64,000 bases of DNA from Musa acuminata AAA Group. Its lineage: Eukaryota; Streptophyta; Magnoliopsida; Zingiberales; Musaceae. Position 1 is the stretch's first letter. Each line of letters begins with the position of its first letter. Below, in pieces: positions 24,662 to 35,938 of this stretch. Where the stretch lies: the NCBI RefSeq assembly GCF_036884655.1, contig NC_088342.1, positions 29,704,001 through 29,768,000 of the forward strand, written 5' to 3'. Below the pieces are notes generated by a model. It did no database searches. It worked only from the letters and a program-made list of their open reading frames with translations, and had not been told where the DNA came from. Position numbers and translations under genes: made by a program.

Positions 24662-25533
24662 ACCTTCTCCTTTAACCCATAAGGGAGGCTGTCCCATGAG
24701 TCCTCAATATGAAGCCATGCTGACCAGTTGTCGGCATATCTCCTGTCTTTCTTTTGGTAAGGTCTTTATCAACATATTTTCTCCGTTGTCATTTATGTGA
24801 ATTTTCTGAAGCTGCAACTACTTCTCTTTCTGCTCACTTTCAACTATTTCTTAGTAACTCTCTAGTTCACCTGTATTAGTAAGCATCACATACTCATACG
24901 TCGAGTATCTTCTGGAAGGTTGACGTTGTTTAAAAGATCTTCTCAATTGAGGTTCTGTATGAAGTTGTTCTCCAACTTTTTCTTGCTCAACATGTTCTGC
25001 AAGTAGATCAACATTAGACTCTACACCATCTTCCTGCACATCTCCCCCATCACCCTGATATATTGGAGGAGTAACTGGGTCACAATATGCTAATCCTTCT
25101 GCAGAAGTCTTGGCTTGTGTCTTCTTCTTCAAATCCTCAAAGGTATGATCCTTAAAGGAGACCACATCTCTGCTTCTGAACACCTTCTGCTTTTTTGGAT
25201 CCTAAAGCCTGTAACCAAACTAATCATGTGAGTAACCAAGAAAAATATATTATTTAGTATTACCATTCAGCTTGGACCTCTCATTGTCTGAAACATGTGC
25301 AAATGCACGACAACCAAATACTCACAAATGCCTATAGGAAACATCTTTCCCTGACCATATATGTTCTGCAACATCACCATCTAGGTCTGTACACGGTGAT
25401 AAGTTGATCACATCAACTACAGTCCTCAAAACCTCATCCCAAAACCTTTTAGGTAGCTTGGCCTATAAAAGCATACATCTGATCTTTTCTATAATGGTGC
25501 GGTTTATCCTCTCTGTAATTTCATTATGTTGAG
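24662..25533 (-). pseudogene. Outer copia: integrase tail, RT start and fused RNase H end
   Basis: In element sense the sequence runs from the integrase catalytic-Glu region (ITERINRTI) through MFRSRDVVSF and [15 protein letters not shown] to VESEQKE, then jumps to the RNase H end (QLQ, MLIKTLPKE-like). RT and most of RNase H are deleted at the heptamer AGAGAAG (24821-24827). Confidence 0.85.
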
Positions 25534-26137
25534 TGTTGGGCTGATGGCCCATATTCAGCCCATGTGGGCTTTATCAGCCCACAGCTCATACCCCCTCTTA
25601 ACCTAACCCTAATTAAGATTAGGAGGGTGTGGTGGCTGCGTTTTAGAGGCAGATTAAAGCTATAAAAAGGCAGCAACGAGGCAAATCTTTGCAGCGACGA
25701 GATTCCAAAGAGAAGAAGGAGAACAAGGCAAAAGAGGAAGAGAAAGAAAGGGAAGAAGACAAGGACAACGCAGAGAGACTGTTCACAATCATCTAGCAGT
25801 GTTCTCATCTCAGGTTAGATCAAATCTACAGTAGGCTCTTGCTGTGATTACTTGGGAGGTTTTAGATATTGTGGGCAGTAACGTGATCCTTGTATCCCAG
25901 TTATTCTCTTGTGGTTGTTGCTTAGGTTTTGGGCAAGAGATTGAGATTTGTATATTCATTATTCTCATAGTGGATTATCTCTAGTTTGCCCCGTGGTTTT
26001 TACCCTTCACATTGAAGGGGTTTTCCACGTATATCTTGGTGTTCTGTTTGATTGTGTTTCCATTTTATTCCGCTGCGTATTTTGGTCTTCTAGTATTTGT
26101 TCCTATACAAAGGTTATTCCTGTTTATATCCCCATCA
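25534..26137 (+). repeat. Inner copia 5' LTR
   Basis: 604 bp, TGTTGGGC...CCCCATCA, with a promoter-like TATAAAA at 25661-25667. The primer-binding site begins two bases after its end. Confidence 0.96.
25661..25667 (+). promoter_or_regulatory. TATA box of the inner copia LTR
   Basis: TATAAAA preceded by AAAGC, 128 bases into the LTR. The same motif recurs in the 3' LTR. Position within an LTR makes it the probable element promoter. Confidence 0.6.
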
Positions 26138-26184
26138 ACTGGTATCAGAGCGGGGTTTTGGTGATTTAATTTTTGTATTTGAAC

Positions 26185-29100
26185 ATGGAGGCCAGTAATA
26201 TTTCTTGCATGATTAGTTTGAATGGAAATAATTGAATGGAAGATCTCTTGTATTGCAAAGATTTGTATGGACCTTTGCAAGGGGATAGTGCAAAACCTAC
26301 AACTATGATAGATGATGAGTGGAAGAGGTTAGATCGAAAAACAATTGGATTTATTAGACAGTGGCTTGATGATAGTGTATTTCACCATGTTTCTACTGAA
26401 ATTTCTGCATATTCTCTTTGGAAAAAATTGGAAAGTCTCTATGAAAGAAAAACAGCTGGCAACAAAGCTTTTTTGATCAGAAAACTTGTGAACCTAAAAT
26501 ATAGAGAGGGTGCTTCTATTGCTGAGCATTTAAATGAAATGCAGAGTATTACTAACCAGTTATCCTCTATGAGAATGTCTCTTGATGATGAGTTGCAGGC
26601 ATTGTTACTTCTCAGTTCATTACCAGAAAGTTGGGAGACACTGGTGGTTTCCCTTAGTAATTCTATGCCAGATGGTATTGTCACTATGAGTCAAGTAACA
26701 AGCAGTTTGTTGAATGAGGAGTTGAGAAGAAAGAGTTCGGCAACATCTCAGAATGATTCACAGGCACTTATCTCAGAAAACAAAGGAAGGTCAAAGTCTA
26801 GAAGCAGTTCACGTATGGGTAGGAGCAAGTCAAGATCAAGAAAAGATATTGTTTGCTATAACTGTGGTGAGAAAGGACATTACAAGAACCAATGTAAGCA
26901 ACCTAAGAAGAACAAGAAAAAGGGAAAAGAAGTGGAGTCTACAGAGTCAAAGGATAATACTACAGCTACAGTGCAGGGTGGTGATTATTTGATTTTGTCT
27001 CCTTCTGATGATATTTTTTCTTGTGTGTGTCAGGATCTTGAGTGGGTGATTGACACAGGTGCTTCTTATCATGCTACACCACGGAGGGAGTTTTTTGCTA
27101 CATACAAGTCTGGAAACTTTGGTGTTGTCAAGATGGGCAGCTATGGCACAACAGACATCATTGGCATGGGTGATATCCATTTAAAGACCAACCTTGGCTG
27201 TAAGTTGGTACTTAAGGATGTGAGGCATGTGGTTGACTTGAGGCTAAATTTAATTTCAGTTGGAAGACTAGGTGATGAAGAGTATGAAAGCAGATTTCAC
27301 AGAGGGCAATGGAAGCTCAGTAAGGGTTCTCTTGTTATAGCTAATGGAAAGAAATGTCATACTTTGTACAGGTTGCAGGCTAAAGCTTATGGTGAGCAGT
27401 TAAATGCTACAGAGAAAGACTTCAGTATGGAGTTGTGGCATAGGCGATTGGGACACATGAGCGAGAAGGGGCTGCAAGCTCTTTCCAAGAGAGAGGTATT
27501 ACCAGATCTCAGAGGTATACATCTGAACCCTTGTATTGATTGTTTGGCTGGTAAACAACATAGAGTTTCATTTGCTAGTGCTGCTTTGTCTAGAAAAATG
27601 CATGCCTTAGACCGTGTTTATACAGATGTATGTGGTTCTTTGAGGACAAAAACTCCTGGTGGATCTGTTGATGTTCTTAGTATAAGTGGTGCACTTTATT
27701 TTATCACTTTTATAGATGATTTTTCCAGGAAAGTTTGGGCTTATGCTTTGAAGACCAAAGATCAGGTTATTAATGTCTTCAAAGAGTTTCATGCCAGGGT
27801 TGAAAGGGAGACAGAAAGGAAATTGAAATGCATAAGATCAGATAATGGTGGTGAGTATATGGGATTGTTTAATGACTATTGCAGGTCGCATGAGATCCAA
27901 CATGAGATGACAGTTCCTGGTACACCTCAGCATAATGCAATTGCAGAGAGGATGAACCGCACCATCATGGAAAAGATCAGATGTATGCTTTCACAGGCCA
28001 AGCTACCCAAAAGGTTTTGGGATGAGGCTTTGAGGACTGCAGTTGATGTGATCAACTTATCACCATGTACAGCCCTAGATGGTGATGTTGCAGAGCATGT
28101 ATGGTTAGGGAAAGATGTTTCCTACAGGCATTTGAGAGTGTTTGGTTGTCGTGCATTTGCACATGTTCCAGATAATGAGAGGTCCAAGCTAGATGTTAAG
28201 TCTAAAGAATGTATTTTTCTTGGTTACTCACATGATCAGTTTGGTTACAGGCTTTGGGATCCAGAAAAGTAGAAGGTGTTCAGGAGTAGAGATGTGGTCT
28301 TCTTTGAGGATCAAACCTTTGAGGATTTGAAGAAGAAGGCACCAGCCAAGACTTCTGTAGAAGGATTAGCAGATTGTGACCCAGTTATTCCTCCAGTATA
28401 TCAGGGTGATGGGGGAGATGTGCAGGAAAATAGTGTAGAGCCTGATATTGATTTACCTGCAGGACATGTTGAGCAAGAAGAAGTAGGAGAGCAAGTTCCC
28501 GCAGAACCTCAATTGAGAAGATCTTTTAGACAACGTCAACCTTCCAGAAGATACTCTACAGATGAGTATGTGATGCTTACTGATGCAGGTGAACCAGAGA
28601 GTTACCAGGAAGCAGTTGAGAGTGAGCAGAAAGAGAAGTGGTTAGTTGCTATGCAGGAAGAGATGGATGCTCTTCAGAAGAACCACACTTATGATTTGGT
28701 GCTGCTACCAAATGGAATGAAGGCCTTGAAGAACAAGTGGGTTTTTAGGTTGAAGACTCAAGAATATTGTTCTCAACCAAAGTACAAAGCTAGATTGGTT
28801 GTGAAAGGCTTTGGTCAAAAGAGAGGTATTGACTTTGAAGAGATATTTTCTCCTGTTGTTAAAATGTCTTCTATTCGTGTTGCTCTTGGTATTGCTGCTA
28901 GCCAGGACTTGGAGGTTGAGCAGTTAGATGTGAAGACAGCTTTCCTTCATGGTGATTTGGAGGAGGAAATTTATATGGAGTAACCAGAAGGCTTCAAAGT
29001 CAAAGGTAAAGATAATTTTGTCTGCAAGTTGAAGAAGAGCTTGTATGGGCTAAAGCAAGCTCCAAGACAGTGGTACAGAAAGTTTGATTCATTTATGACA

Positions 29101-30147
29101 GAAAATGGATACAAAAGAACGGCTTCAGATCATTGTGTGTACATCAAATGGTTTGGTGAGAATTTTATTATTCTCTTACTTTATGTTGATGACATACTTA
29201 TTCTTGGAAAAGATATGTCTAAAATTGACAGGTTGAAGAAGGAACTGAGTGAGTCTTTTGCAATGAAGGACATGGGGCCAGCAAAGCAAATACTAGGCAT
29301 GCAGATTTCTCGTGACAGGAAAAACAAGAAGATTTGGTTGTCACAGGAGAAATACATCGAGAAGGTATTGGAAAGATTTAGTATGAGCAATGCTAAGCCA
29401 GTTGGTTCTCCTCTTGCAGGTCACTTCAAGTTGTGCTCAGAACAGAGTCCGTCAAGTGATGAGGAGAAGGAGAAAATGCAAAAGGTTCCTTATGCTTCAA
29501 CAGTTGGAAGTTTAATGTATGCAATGGTATGTACGAGGCTGGACATCGCATATGCAGTGGGTGTTACTAGTAGATTTCTTGCAAATCCAGGCAAAGAGCA
29601 CTGGGCAGTAGTGAAGTGGATTTTTAGATATCTTAGAGGGAGCTCTAAGGTTTGTTTAAGCTTTGGAGGTGGACCACCTGTGTTAACAGGTTACACAGAT
29701 GCAGATATGGCAAGAGATATAGATACGAGGAAGTCTACTTCAGGTTATGTACTTACTTTTGCAGGGGGAGCTGTGTCATGGCAATCCAGGTTACAAAGGT
29801 GTATTGCTCTCTCCACCACAGAAGTAGAATATATTGCTGCTATAGAGGTATGCAAAGAAATGTTATGGATGAAAGAATTCTTACAAGAATTGGGGCTGAA
29901 ACAGGAAAATTATGTGGTGCATTGTGACAGCCAGAGTGCCATCCATTTGTGTAAGAACCCAATGTTTCATTCCAAGTTAAAGCATATAGATGTCAGATAC
30001 CACTGGATTCGAAATGTATTTGAAGAGAAGCAGTTGCAGCTTCAGAAAATTCATACAGATGACAACGGAGCAGACATGTTGACGAAGACCTTAACAAAAG
30101 AAAGACAGGAGATATGCCGACAGTTGGTCGGTATGGCTTCACATTGA
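26185..30147 (+). pseudogene. Inner copia gag-pol polyprotein with three in-frame stops
   Basis: A single frame from ATG 26185 to TGA 30145-30147 is interrupted only by TGA 26233-26235, TAG 28270-28272 and TAA 28981-28983. Domains in order: Gag (UBN2-like; GFIRQWLDDSVFHHV), zinc knuckle CYNCGEKGHYKNQC, protease WVIDTGASYHAT, integrase zinc region (WHRRLGHMSEKG, CIDCLAGK) and DDE core (YTDVCG, RSDNGGEY, AERMNR, all three acids present), reverse transcriptase ([33 protein letters not shown]) and RNase H (GYTDADMARD, VHCDSQSAIHL). The last two stops look like C-to-T changes of Gln codons. The first is made by an 18-base in-frame deletion relative to the outer copy. No frameshift was seen. Confidence 0.93.
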
Positions 30148-30189
30148 GGAGTCATGGGACAGCCTCCCTTATGGGCTGAAGGGGGAGGT

Positions 30190-30793
30190 TGTTGGGCTGA
30201 TGGCCCATATTCAGCCCATGTGGGCTTTATCAGCCCACAGCTCACACCCCCTCTTAACCTAACCCTAATTAAGATTAGGGGGGTGTGGTGGCTGCGTTTT
30301 AGAGGCAGATTAAAGCTATAAAAAGGCAGCAACGAGGCAGATCTTTGCAGCGACGAGATTCCAAAGAGAAGAAGGAGAACAAGGCAAAAGAGGAAGAGAA
30401 AGAAAGGGAAGAAGACAAGGACAACGCAGAGAGACTGTTCACAATCATCTAGCAGTGTTCTCATCTCAGGTTAGATCAAATCTACAGTAGGCTCTTGCTG
30501 TGATTACTTGGGAGGTTTTAGATATTGTGGGCAGTAACGTGATCCTTGTATCCCAATTATTCTCTTGTGGTTGTTGCTTGGGTTTTGGGCAAGAGATTGA
30601 GATTTGTATATTCATTATTCTCATAGTGGATTATCTCTAGTTTGCCCCATGGTTTTTACCCTTCACATTGAAGGGGTTTTCCACGTATATCTTGGTGTTC
30701 TGTTTGATTGTGTTTCCATTTTATTCCGCTGCGTATTTTGGTCTTCTAGTATTTGTTCCTATACAAAGGTTATTCCTGTTTATATCCCCATCA
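30190..30793 (+). repeat. Inner copia 3' LTR
   Basis: 604 bp, about 99% identical to the 5' LTR (6 differences counted by eye). Preceded directly by the polypurine tract. Confidence 0.96.
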
Positions 30794-30798
30794 TTGAG

Positions 30799-32557
30799 GT
30801 GTACCAAGAATTGTCATCTCATGTTGGATCCCATGTGACCTGCAATAATCATTAAATAATCCTGTGTACTCACCACTAGTATATGATCTTATGCATTTCA
30901 ATTGTCTTTCTGTCTCCCTTTCAACCTTGGCATGAAACTTTTTGAAAATATTAATTACCTGATCTTTGATCTTTAAAGCATATGTCTAAACTTTCCTGAA
31001 AAAATCATCTATAAAAGTGACAAAATAAAGTGCACCACTTATACTATGAACATCAACAGATCCACTAGGAGTTTTTGTCCTCAAAGGACCACATACATTT
31101 GTATAGACACGATCTAAGACATACATTTTTCTAGACATAGCAGGACTAGCAAATGAAACTCTGTATTATTTATCAGCCAAACAATCAATACAATGGTTCA
31201 GATGTATACCTTTGAGGTCTAGCAATACCTCTCTCTTGGAAAGAGCTTACAATATCTTCTCATTCATGTGTCCCAATCACCTATACCATAACTCTATGCT
31301 GAAGTCTTTCTCTGTAGCATTTAACTACTCACCACAAGCTTTGGCCTACAACCTGTATAAGGTGTGACATTTCTTTCTACTAGCTATAACAAGAGAACCC
31401 TTACTGAGCTTCCATTGCTCTCTATGAAATCTGCTATCATAGTCTGCATCATCTAGTCTTCCAATTGAAATTAAATTCAGTCTCAAGTCAACCACATGCC
31501 TCATATCTTTAAGCACCAACTTCTAGCCAAGGTTAGTCTTTAAATAGATATCACCCATGCCAATGATGTTTATCGTGCCATAGTTGCCCATCTTGACAAC
31601 ACCAAAATTTTCAGACCTATAGGTAGCAAAAAACTCCTTCCTTGGTATAGTATGATAAGAAGTACCTATGTCAATCACCTACTCAAGATCCTAACACACA
31701 CAAGAAAAAACATCATCAGAAGGAGACAAAATCAAATAATCACCACCCTACACTATAGTTGTAGTATTATCCTTTGACTCTGTAGACTTCACTTCTTTTC
31801 CCATTTTCTTGCTCTTCTTAGGTTGTTTACATTGGTTCTTGTAATGTCCTTTCTCACCATAGTTATTGCAAACAATTTCTTTTCTTGATATTGACTTGCT
31901 CCTACCCATGCGTGAATTGCTTCTAGACTTTGACCTTCCTCTGTTCTCTGAGATAAGTACCTGTGAATCATTCTGAGATGTTGCTAAATTATTTCTTCTC
32001 GACTCCTCATTCAATAAATTGCTTATTACTTGACTCATAGTGACAATACCATCTGGTGCAGAATTACTAAGGGAAACCACCAATGTCTCCTAACTTTCTG
32101 GTAATAAACTGAGAAGTAATAATGTCCACAACTCATCATCAAGAGACATTTTCATAGAGTATAACTAGTTAGTAATACTCTGCATTTCATTCAAATGCTC
32201 AATAGAACCCTCTCTATATTTTAGGTTCATAAATTTTTTGATAAAAAAAGCTTTGTTACAAGTTGTTTTTCTTTCATAAAGACCTTCCAATTTTTTCCGA
32301 AGAGAATATGCAGAACTTTCAGTAGAAACATGGTGAAAGATACTATCATCAAGCCACTATCGAATAAACCAAACTGTTTTTCGATCTAACCTCTTCCACT
32401 CATCATATGTCATAGTTGTGAGTTTTGCACTATCCCCCTACAAAGGTCCATACATATCTTTATAATACAAGAGATCTTCTATTCTTGGTTTCCATATCAT
32501 CCAATTATTTTTATTTAAACTAATCATGCGAGAAACATTACTAGCCTCCATGTTCAA
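30799..32557 (-). pseudogene. Outer copia gag-protease-integrase remnant
   Basis: Minus-strand sequence parallel to the inner element: the gag start with the RMISLN stretch intact and without the inner 18-base deletion, the zinc knuckle region, a protease whose DTG has become DIG next to a stop (32083-31640), and integrase up to the insertion point. Numerous stops mark it as dead. Confidence 0.85.
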
Positions 32558-32591
32558 ATACAAAAATTAAATCACCACAACCCATACTAGT

Positions 32592-33193
32592 TGATGGGAT
32601 ATAAAGAGAAATAATATTTATATATGAACAAATACTAGCAGGCCATAATACACAGTGGAATTAAATGGAACTACAATCAAATAGAATACCAAGATATATA
32701 TGGAAAACCCCTTCAATGTAAAAGATAAAAACCATAGGGCAAACTAGAGATAATCTACGATAATAATAATAAATATACAAATCACAATTTCTTACCTAAA
32801 ACTTTAGCAACAATCACAAGAGAATAACTGGGATACAAGGATCATGTCACTGTGCACAATATCTAAATCCTCCCTAATTCTTCCCAAGTAATCATAGTAA
32901 GAATCTACTATAGATCTGATCTAACCTAAGATAAAAGCACTATTAGATGATTGAGAACAGTTTCTCTATGTTGTCCTTGTCTTCTTCCCTTTCTTTCTCT
33001 TTCTTTTTTACTTTGTTCTCCTCCTTTTCTTTGGAATCCCGTGGCTGCCAAAAACTACCTTCTTTTTATCTTTTTCTATCTATTTTTATAGCCACCACAC
33101 CCTCCCTAATATAAATTAGGATTAGATTAAGAGGGAATGAGCTGTGGGTTGATAAAGTTCACCTTAAACTGAATATGGGCCGTCAGCCCAACA
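32592..33193 (-). repeat. Outer copia 5' LTR
   Basis: 602 bp partner of 24063-24661. A degraded primer-binding site (CTAGTATGGG in element sense) lies just inside it. Confidence 0.9.
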
Positions 33194-33760
33194 AAAGTGT
33201 GAGGTCCCAATTTAGTCATATGTTAGGATAATATTATGTTAGTTTATAGTGGGCTCCTATCATTAATTTGGGCTTCAAATATTTTAACATCACATATTCT
33301 ATCAGTTACCCAATCTAACTAAATGGATTTACTATTGGATATGATGTGACACCCAATTAAAAATGATTATATGTATATGGACCTGAACGTAACATTATGA
33401 CATGCAACTATCAATGAGTTTTGGGCTATGTTCGAATCGAATCCGATTTAATCTTATATTGGATGCATTAAGTTCGGTTTGATGAATAGGCTAGAGGCAT
33501 GGCATGAAGCCAATCATTGGGTTGGACTTCACCCATGCTAGCATTTAACCACGCCTCAATTTAATCTCACATGCAAGTTATTCCGTCCAATTCCTCATCA
33601 ACATAAGGGTCTACTTAAAGAGTTATAATATGTGTATACACCATCAAAATTATTTCAATCTCTGCTTTATACTACTCTTTCCCAAATTTTTATATCAATG
33701 AATGATTTTATATTAACATCCTTTTTAAAAAGATCAGAAAATAAATACAGTGATGGTACT

Positions 33761-33837
<77 letters not shown>

Positions 33838-34439
33838 TGGAGTTCAATCAATTAAAAATAGTATAAAGTACTGATTGACGTCCCACCTCAGATCTCAGTA
33901 TTCACACGGTATCAATAGATATGTCATGTCAACATGACAAGAAAGAAGAATAAGATACTGAATATTGTATAACCGACAATGATTATAAGACTAACTCTAT
34001 ATTAGTCACAATGATCTTAGAAGACTAACTCTATATAAGGTAGCATTTTTAACAAAGCATGACATAAAAAAAAGAACATTCCTTCGTTAAGCTACTGAAT
34101 ATTCTACAACTGACGATGATTACGAGATAATGTAATCTTTATAAGCAGTTTTCATTCTGCGCTTACTAAACTTATTTAAATATTTATATTTATTTTAGAT
34201 CTTTTTCATCGATATAAATTAAAATTGACTTAACCATCAATGTCGAATTCATCGGATTTTTCATAGGAATAGATTGACATAGAATACAAGTGTTTTCTAT
34301 CCTTAAATTAAAATAAAGCGAGATATGATATATTAAAAATAAATACTGTTTACCTCAAGTAAAATTATACCTCCACAATTATTTTTGACTCCTCTAGATG
34401 AAAGAAAAAAAATTTAAATTCAATCAATTTTTAATATGT
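33194..34439. other. Intergenic AT-rich stretch with (TA)n
   Basis: No gene seen. It contains a perfect TA run at 33764-33832; a short Met-initiated frame through that run is a composition artefact. Confidence 0.6.
33764..33832. repeat. (TA)n microsatellite
   Basis: A perfect TA run of about 69 bases. Confidence 0.95.
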
Positions 34440-34735
34440 GGAGGTCATTAGAATATGTGGACCGATAAAAAGAGTTCTTCCACTATGAGTCAACAAATAA
34501 TTTCTCTGATGCTTCCACTTTGAGAAGTCTCTCTCAGATGTCATTGTAAGGTAGAAAGAAGCATGGACGGGTGTTCCTTCATCAAAATCCCCTGTCAAAT
34601 AAATTTGTTTGGCATAAAAACACTCCACATAGCTTTTTTTAAGCTAGTGAAACGAATGCAACCATAAATATATACCTGTAAGCCTATTCACAGAGGCAAA
34701 TTACGTTGGCAGTGATGAATCTCTTTCGCTAGATT
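34440..34735 (-). pseudogene. Relic of a second WAT1-related gene (exon 4 end, intron, exon 5)
   Basis: The minus strand keeps an exon-5-like block (about 34590-34440) reading SFYLTMTSERDFSKWKHQ where the intact gene has SLFVAIAFERDSSKWKLQ. About 18 codons are missing upstream of it. An exon-4 end is at about 34735-34676 (FITANVI versus MITSNIT) followed by CAG|GTATA, and the intron between them is retained. The exon-4 part is frameshifted and carries a stop. Retained intron position shows DNA-level duplication of the transporter gene at 10356-13254, not retroposition. The other exons were not found. Confidence 0.75.
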
Positions 34736-34738
34736 ATA

Positions 34739-35938
34739 TGTCCTATCATAACATATCTTATTAACTTTTGATTATAATTATCAGTTAATAAAAAATTAAT
34801 TATGATAGAATATTTTAGGAGATGATATTGATGGAAAAGATTCTTCTAGTTACTTATACTAAATCCTCTATTCTTATATATAAATATACAAAATCTCCAA
34901 GGACTCATGACGTGTTGTGACATGATATTAAGTTATACGTTAAGAGATTATAGATCTTCTCTCATCTTCCCTTAATCTCTATTTCAAGTATATCACTTAA
35001 AGTGATCCTATGAAAAATAGAAAGAGATAAGAAGATAAGTCTAGTTCTCCTTACAAATTGGTATTGCTATTTTTCTTGGATCATGTGCGTTTACAGATAA
35101 TAATTTTCTAAATAGCATAAAAAGATATGCAATCATAATCCTTATTTTATCATTATTTGATCATAATTTTTAATATTAAAGTTTTTTCATATAATGACAT
35201 AATTATAGTTTTTATGCTTACAATAGTATCAAAGTCATATTTTGAAATCAAATACCTTAGATTATAAAAGTATATTAGATCTATTTTATATTTAGATTTA
35301 TTTATTAGTATCCCCTTACTTGCGAAAAGATGTTATTTAATTTTGATTGTATGATATTTGAGTAATCTATTTATATTATCAATCTACTTTCCTATCTCTC
35401 CGTCTTGTTGAAATCTAAATTTATTCCTTTATGCTCTTCGCTTGCAATGCGGGTGAACCACATCTTGAGAGGTTGTTCTCACCATGGCAACTTGCAATCA
35501 ACTAGAGCACGGTTAGGGTGGTAGCCTCTGTTGGCTGCCAACCCTATCACGAGCAATAGCTATGTAGATGGAAGCGTTCCTGCATGTAACAATAACTATT
35601 GTTTGCAACAACCCAAGCAGCGAAAGTGCTACGTCGACATTGTTGTGCAATGATTTCCACTATGGACAACGAGTACCGTAAGTGGCATTATTGCTATGTC
35701 GGCATCGTTGTTGCTACCTACGATCATAGGATTTGGTCACAAGTGCCTCTGCACGTGCAGTAGTGGCATGACAACGTCGGTTGTAGCACAGTTATGAACA
35801 ACGATCCACAAATGGTGTCGGCGGCGAGCTACGTCGCGCAGCTCACGGTTGCATTGTGTTGAGCACGCAGTGACAACAGGTCGGTCGCGGACATGCACGT
35901 TGCCAATGCAGCCCACTTAGTGGCTACGCGATGACTAT
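34739..35938 (+). mobile_element. Possible LTR (34739-35222) and leader of an old retroelement
   Basis: Sequence from TGTCCTATCATAAC to TTATGCTTACA has TG...CA ends. It is followed after one base by TAGTATCAAAGTC, a degraded match (about 9 of 12) to the Met-tRNA primer-binding site. The following 700 bases resemble a retroelement leader or gag start and are cut at 35939 by element D. No partner LTR was found. Confidence 0.4.

Larger units (their letters stand above)
25534..30793 (+). mobile_element. Inner Ty1/copia element (Tork/Tnt1-like), young and nearly intact
   Basis: 604 bp LTRs (25534-26137 and 30190-30793) flanked by a perfect 5 bp duplication TTGAG (25529-25533 and 30794-30798). The initiator-Met primer-binding site TGGTATCAGAGC is at 26140-26151 and the polypurine tract GAAGGGGGAGGT at 30178-30189. 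The gag-PR-IN-RT-RH order of copia elements is complete. The LTRs differ at only 6 sites by eye, all transitions. It sits in the integrase region of the outer, opposite-strand element. Confidence 0.96.
24063..33193 (-). mobile_element. Outer Ty1/copia element (Tork/Tnt1-like), split by a young copy of its own family
   Basis: Minus-strand LTRs lie at 24063-24661 (3', 599 bp) and 32592-33193 (5', 602 bp), both with TG...CA ends. The internal sequence is homologous to the inner element but carries stops. Without the inner insertion and its duplication it is 3,866 bp, and a single 1,392 bp deletion accounts for the shortfall against the 5,260 bp inner copy. The flanks GAGGT and AAAGT match at only 3 of 5 bases (both differences G/A), so the target duplication is doubtful. 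Confidence 0.92.

Noticed and set aside
25524..25808. Minus-strand 94-codon frame, and its twin at 30051-30464
   Set aside because: Antisense to the LTR and leader of the inner copia element, repeated in both LTRs; no protein-like signature.
24058..33198. Target-site duplication for the outer copia element
   Set aside because: GAGGT and AAAGT match at only three of five bases; not enough to claim, although both differences are G/A.
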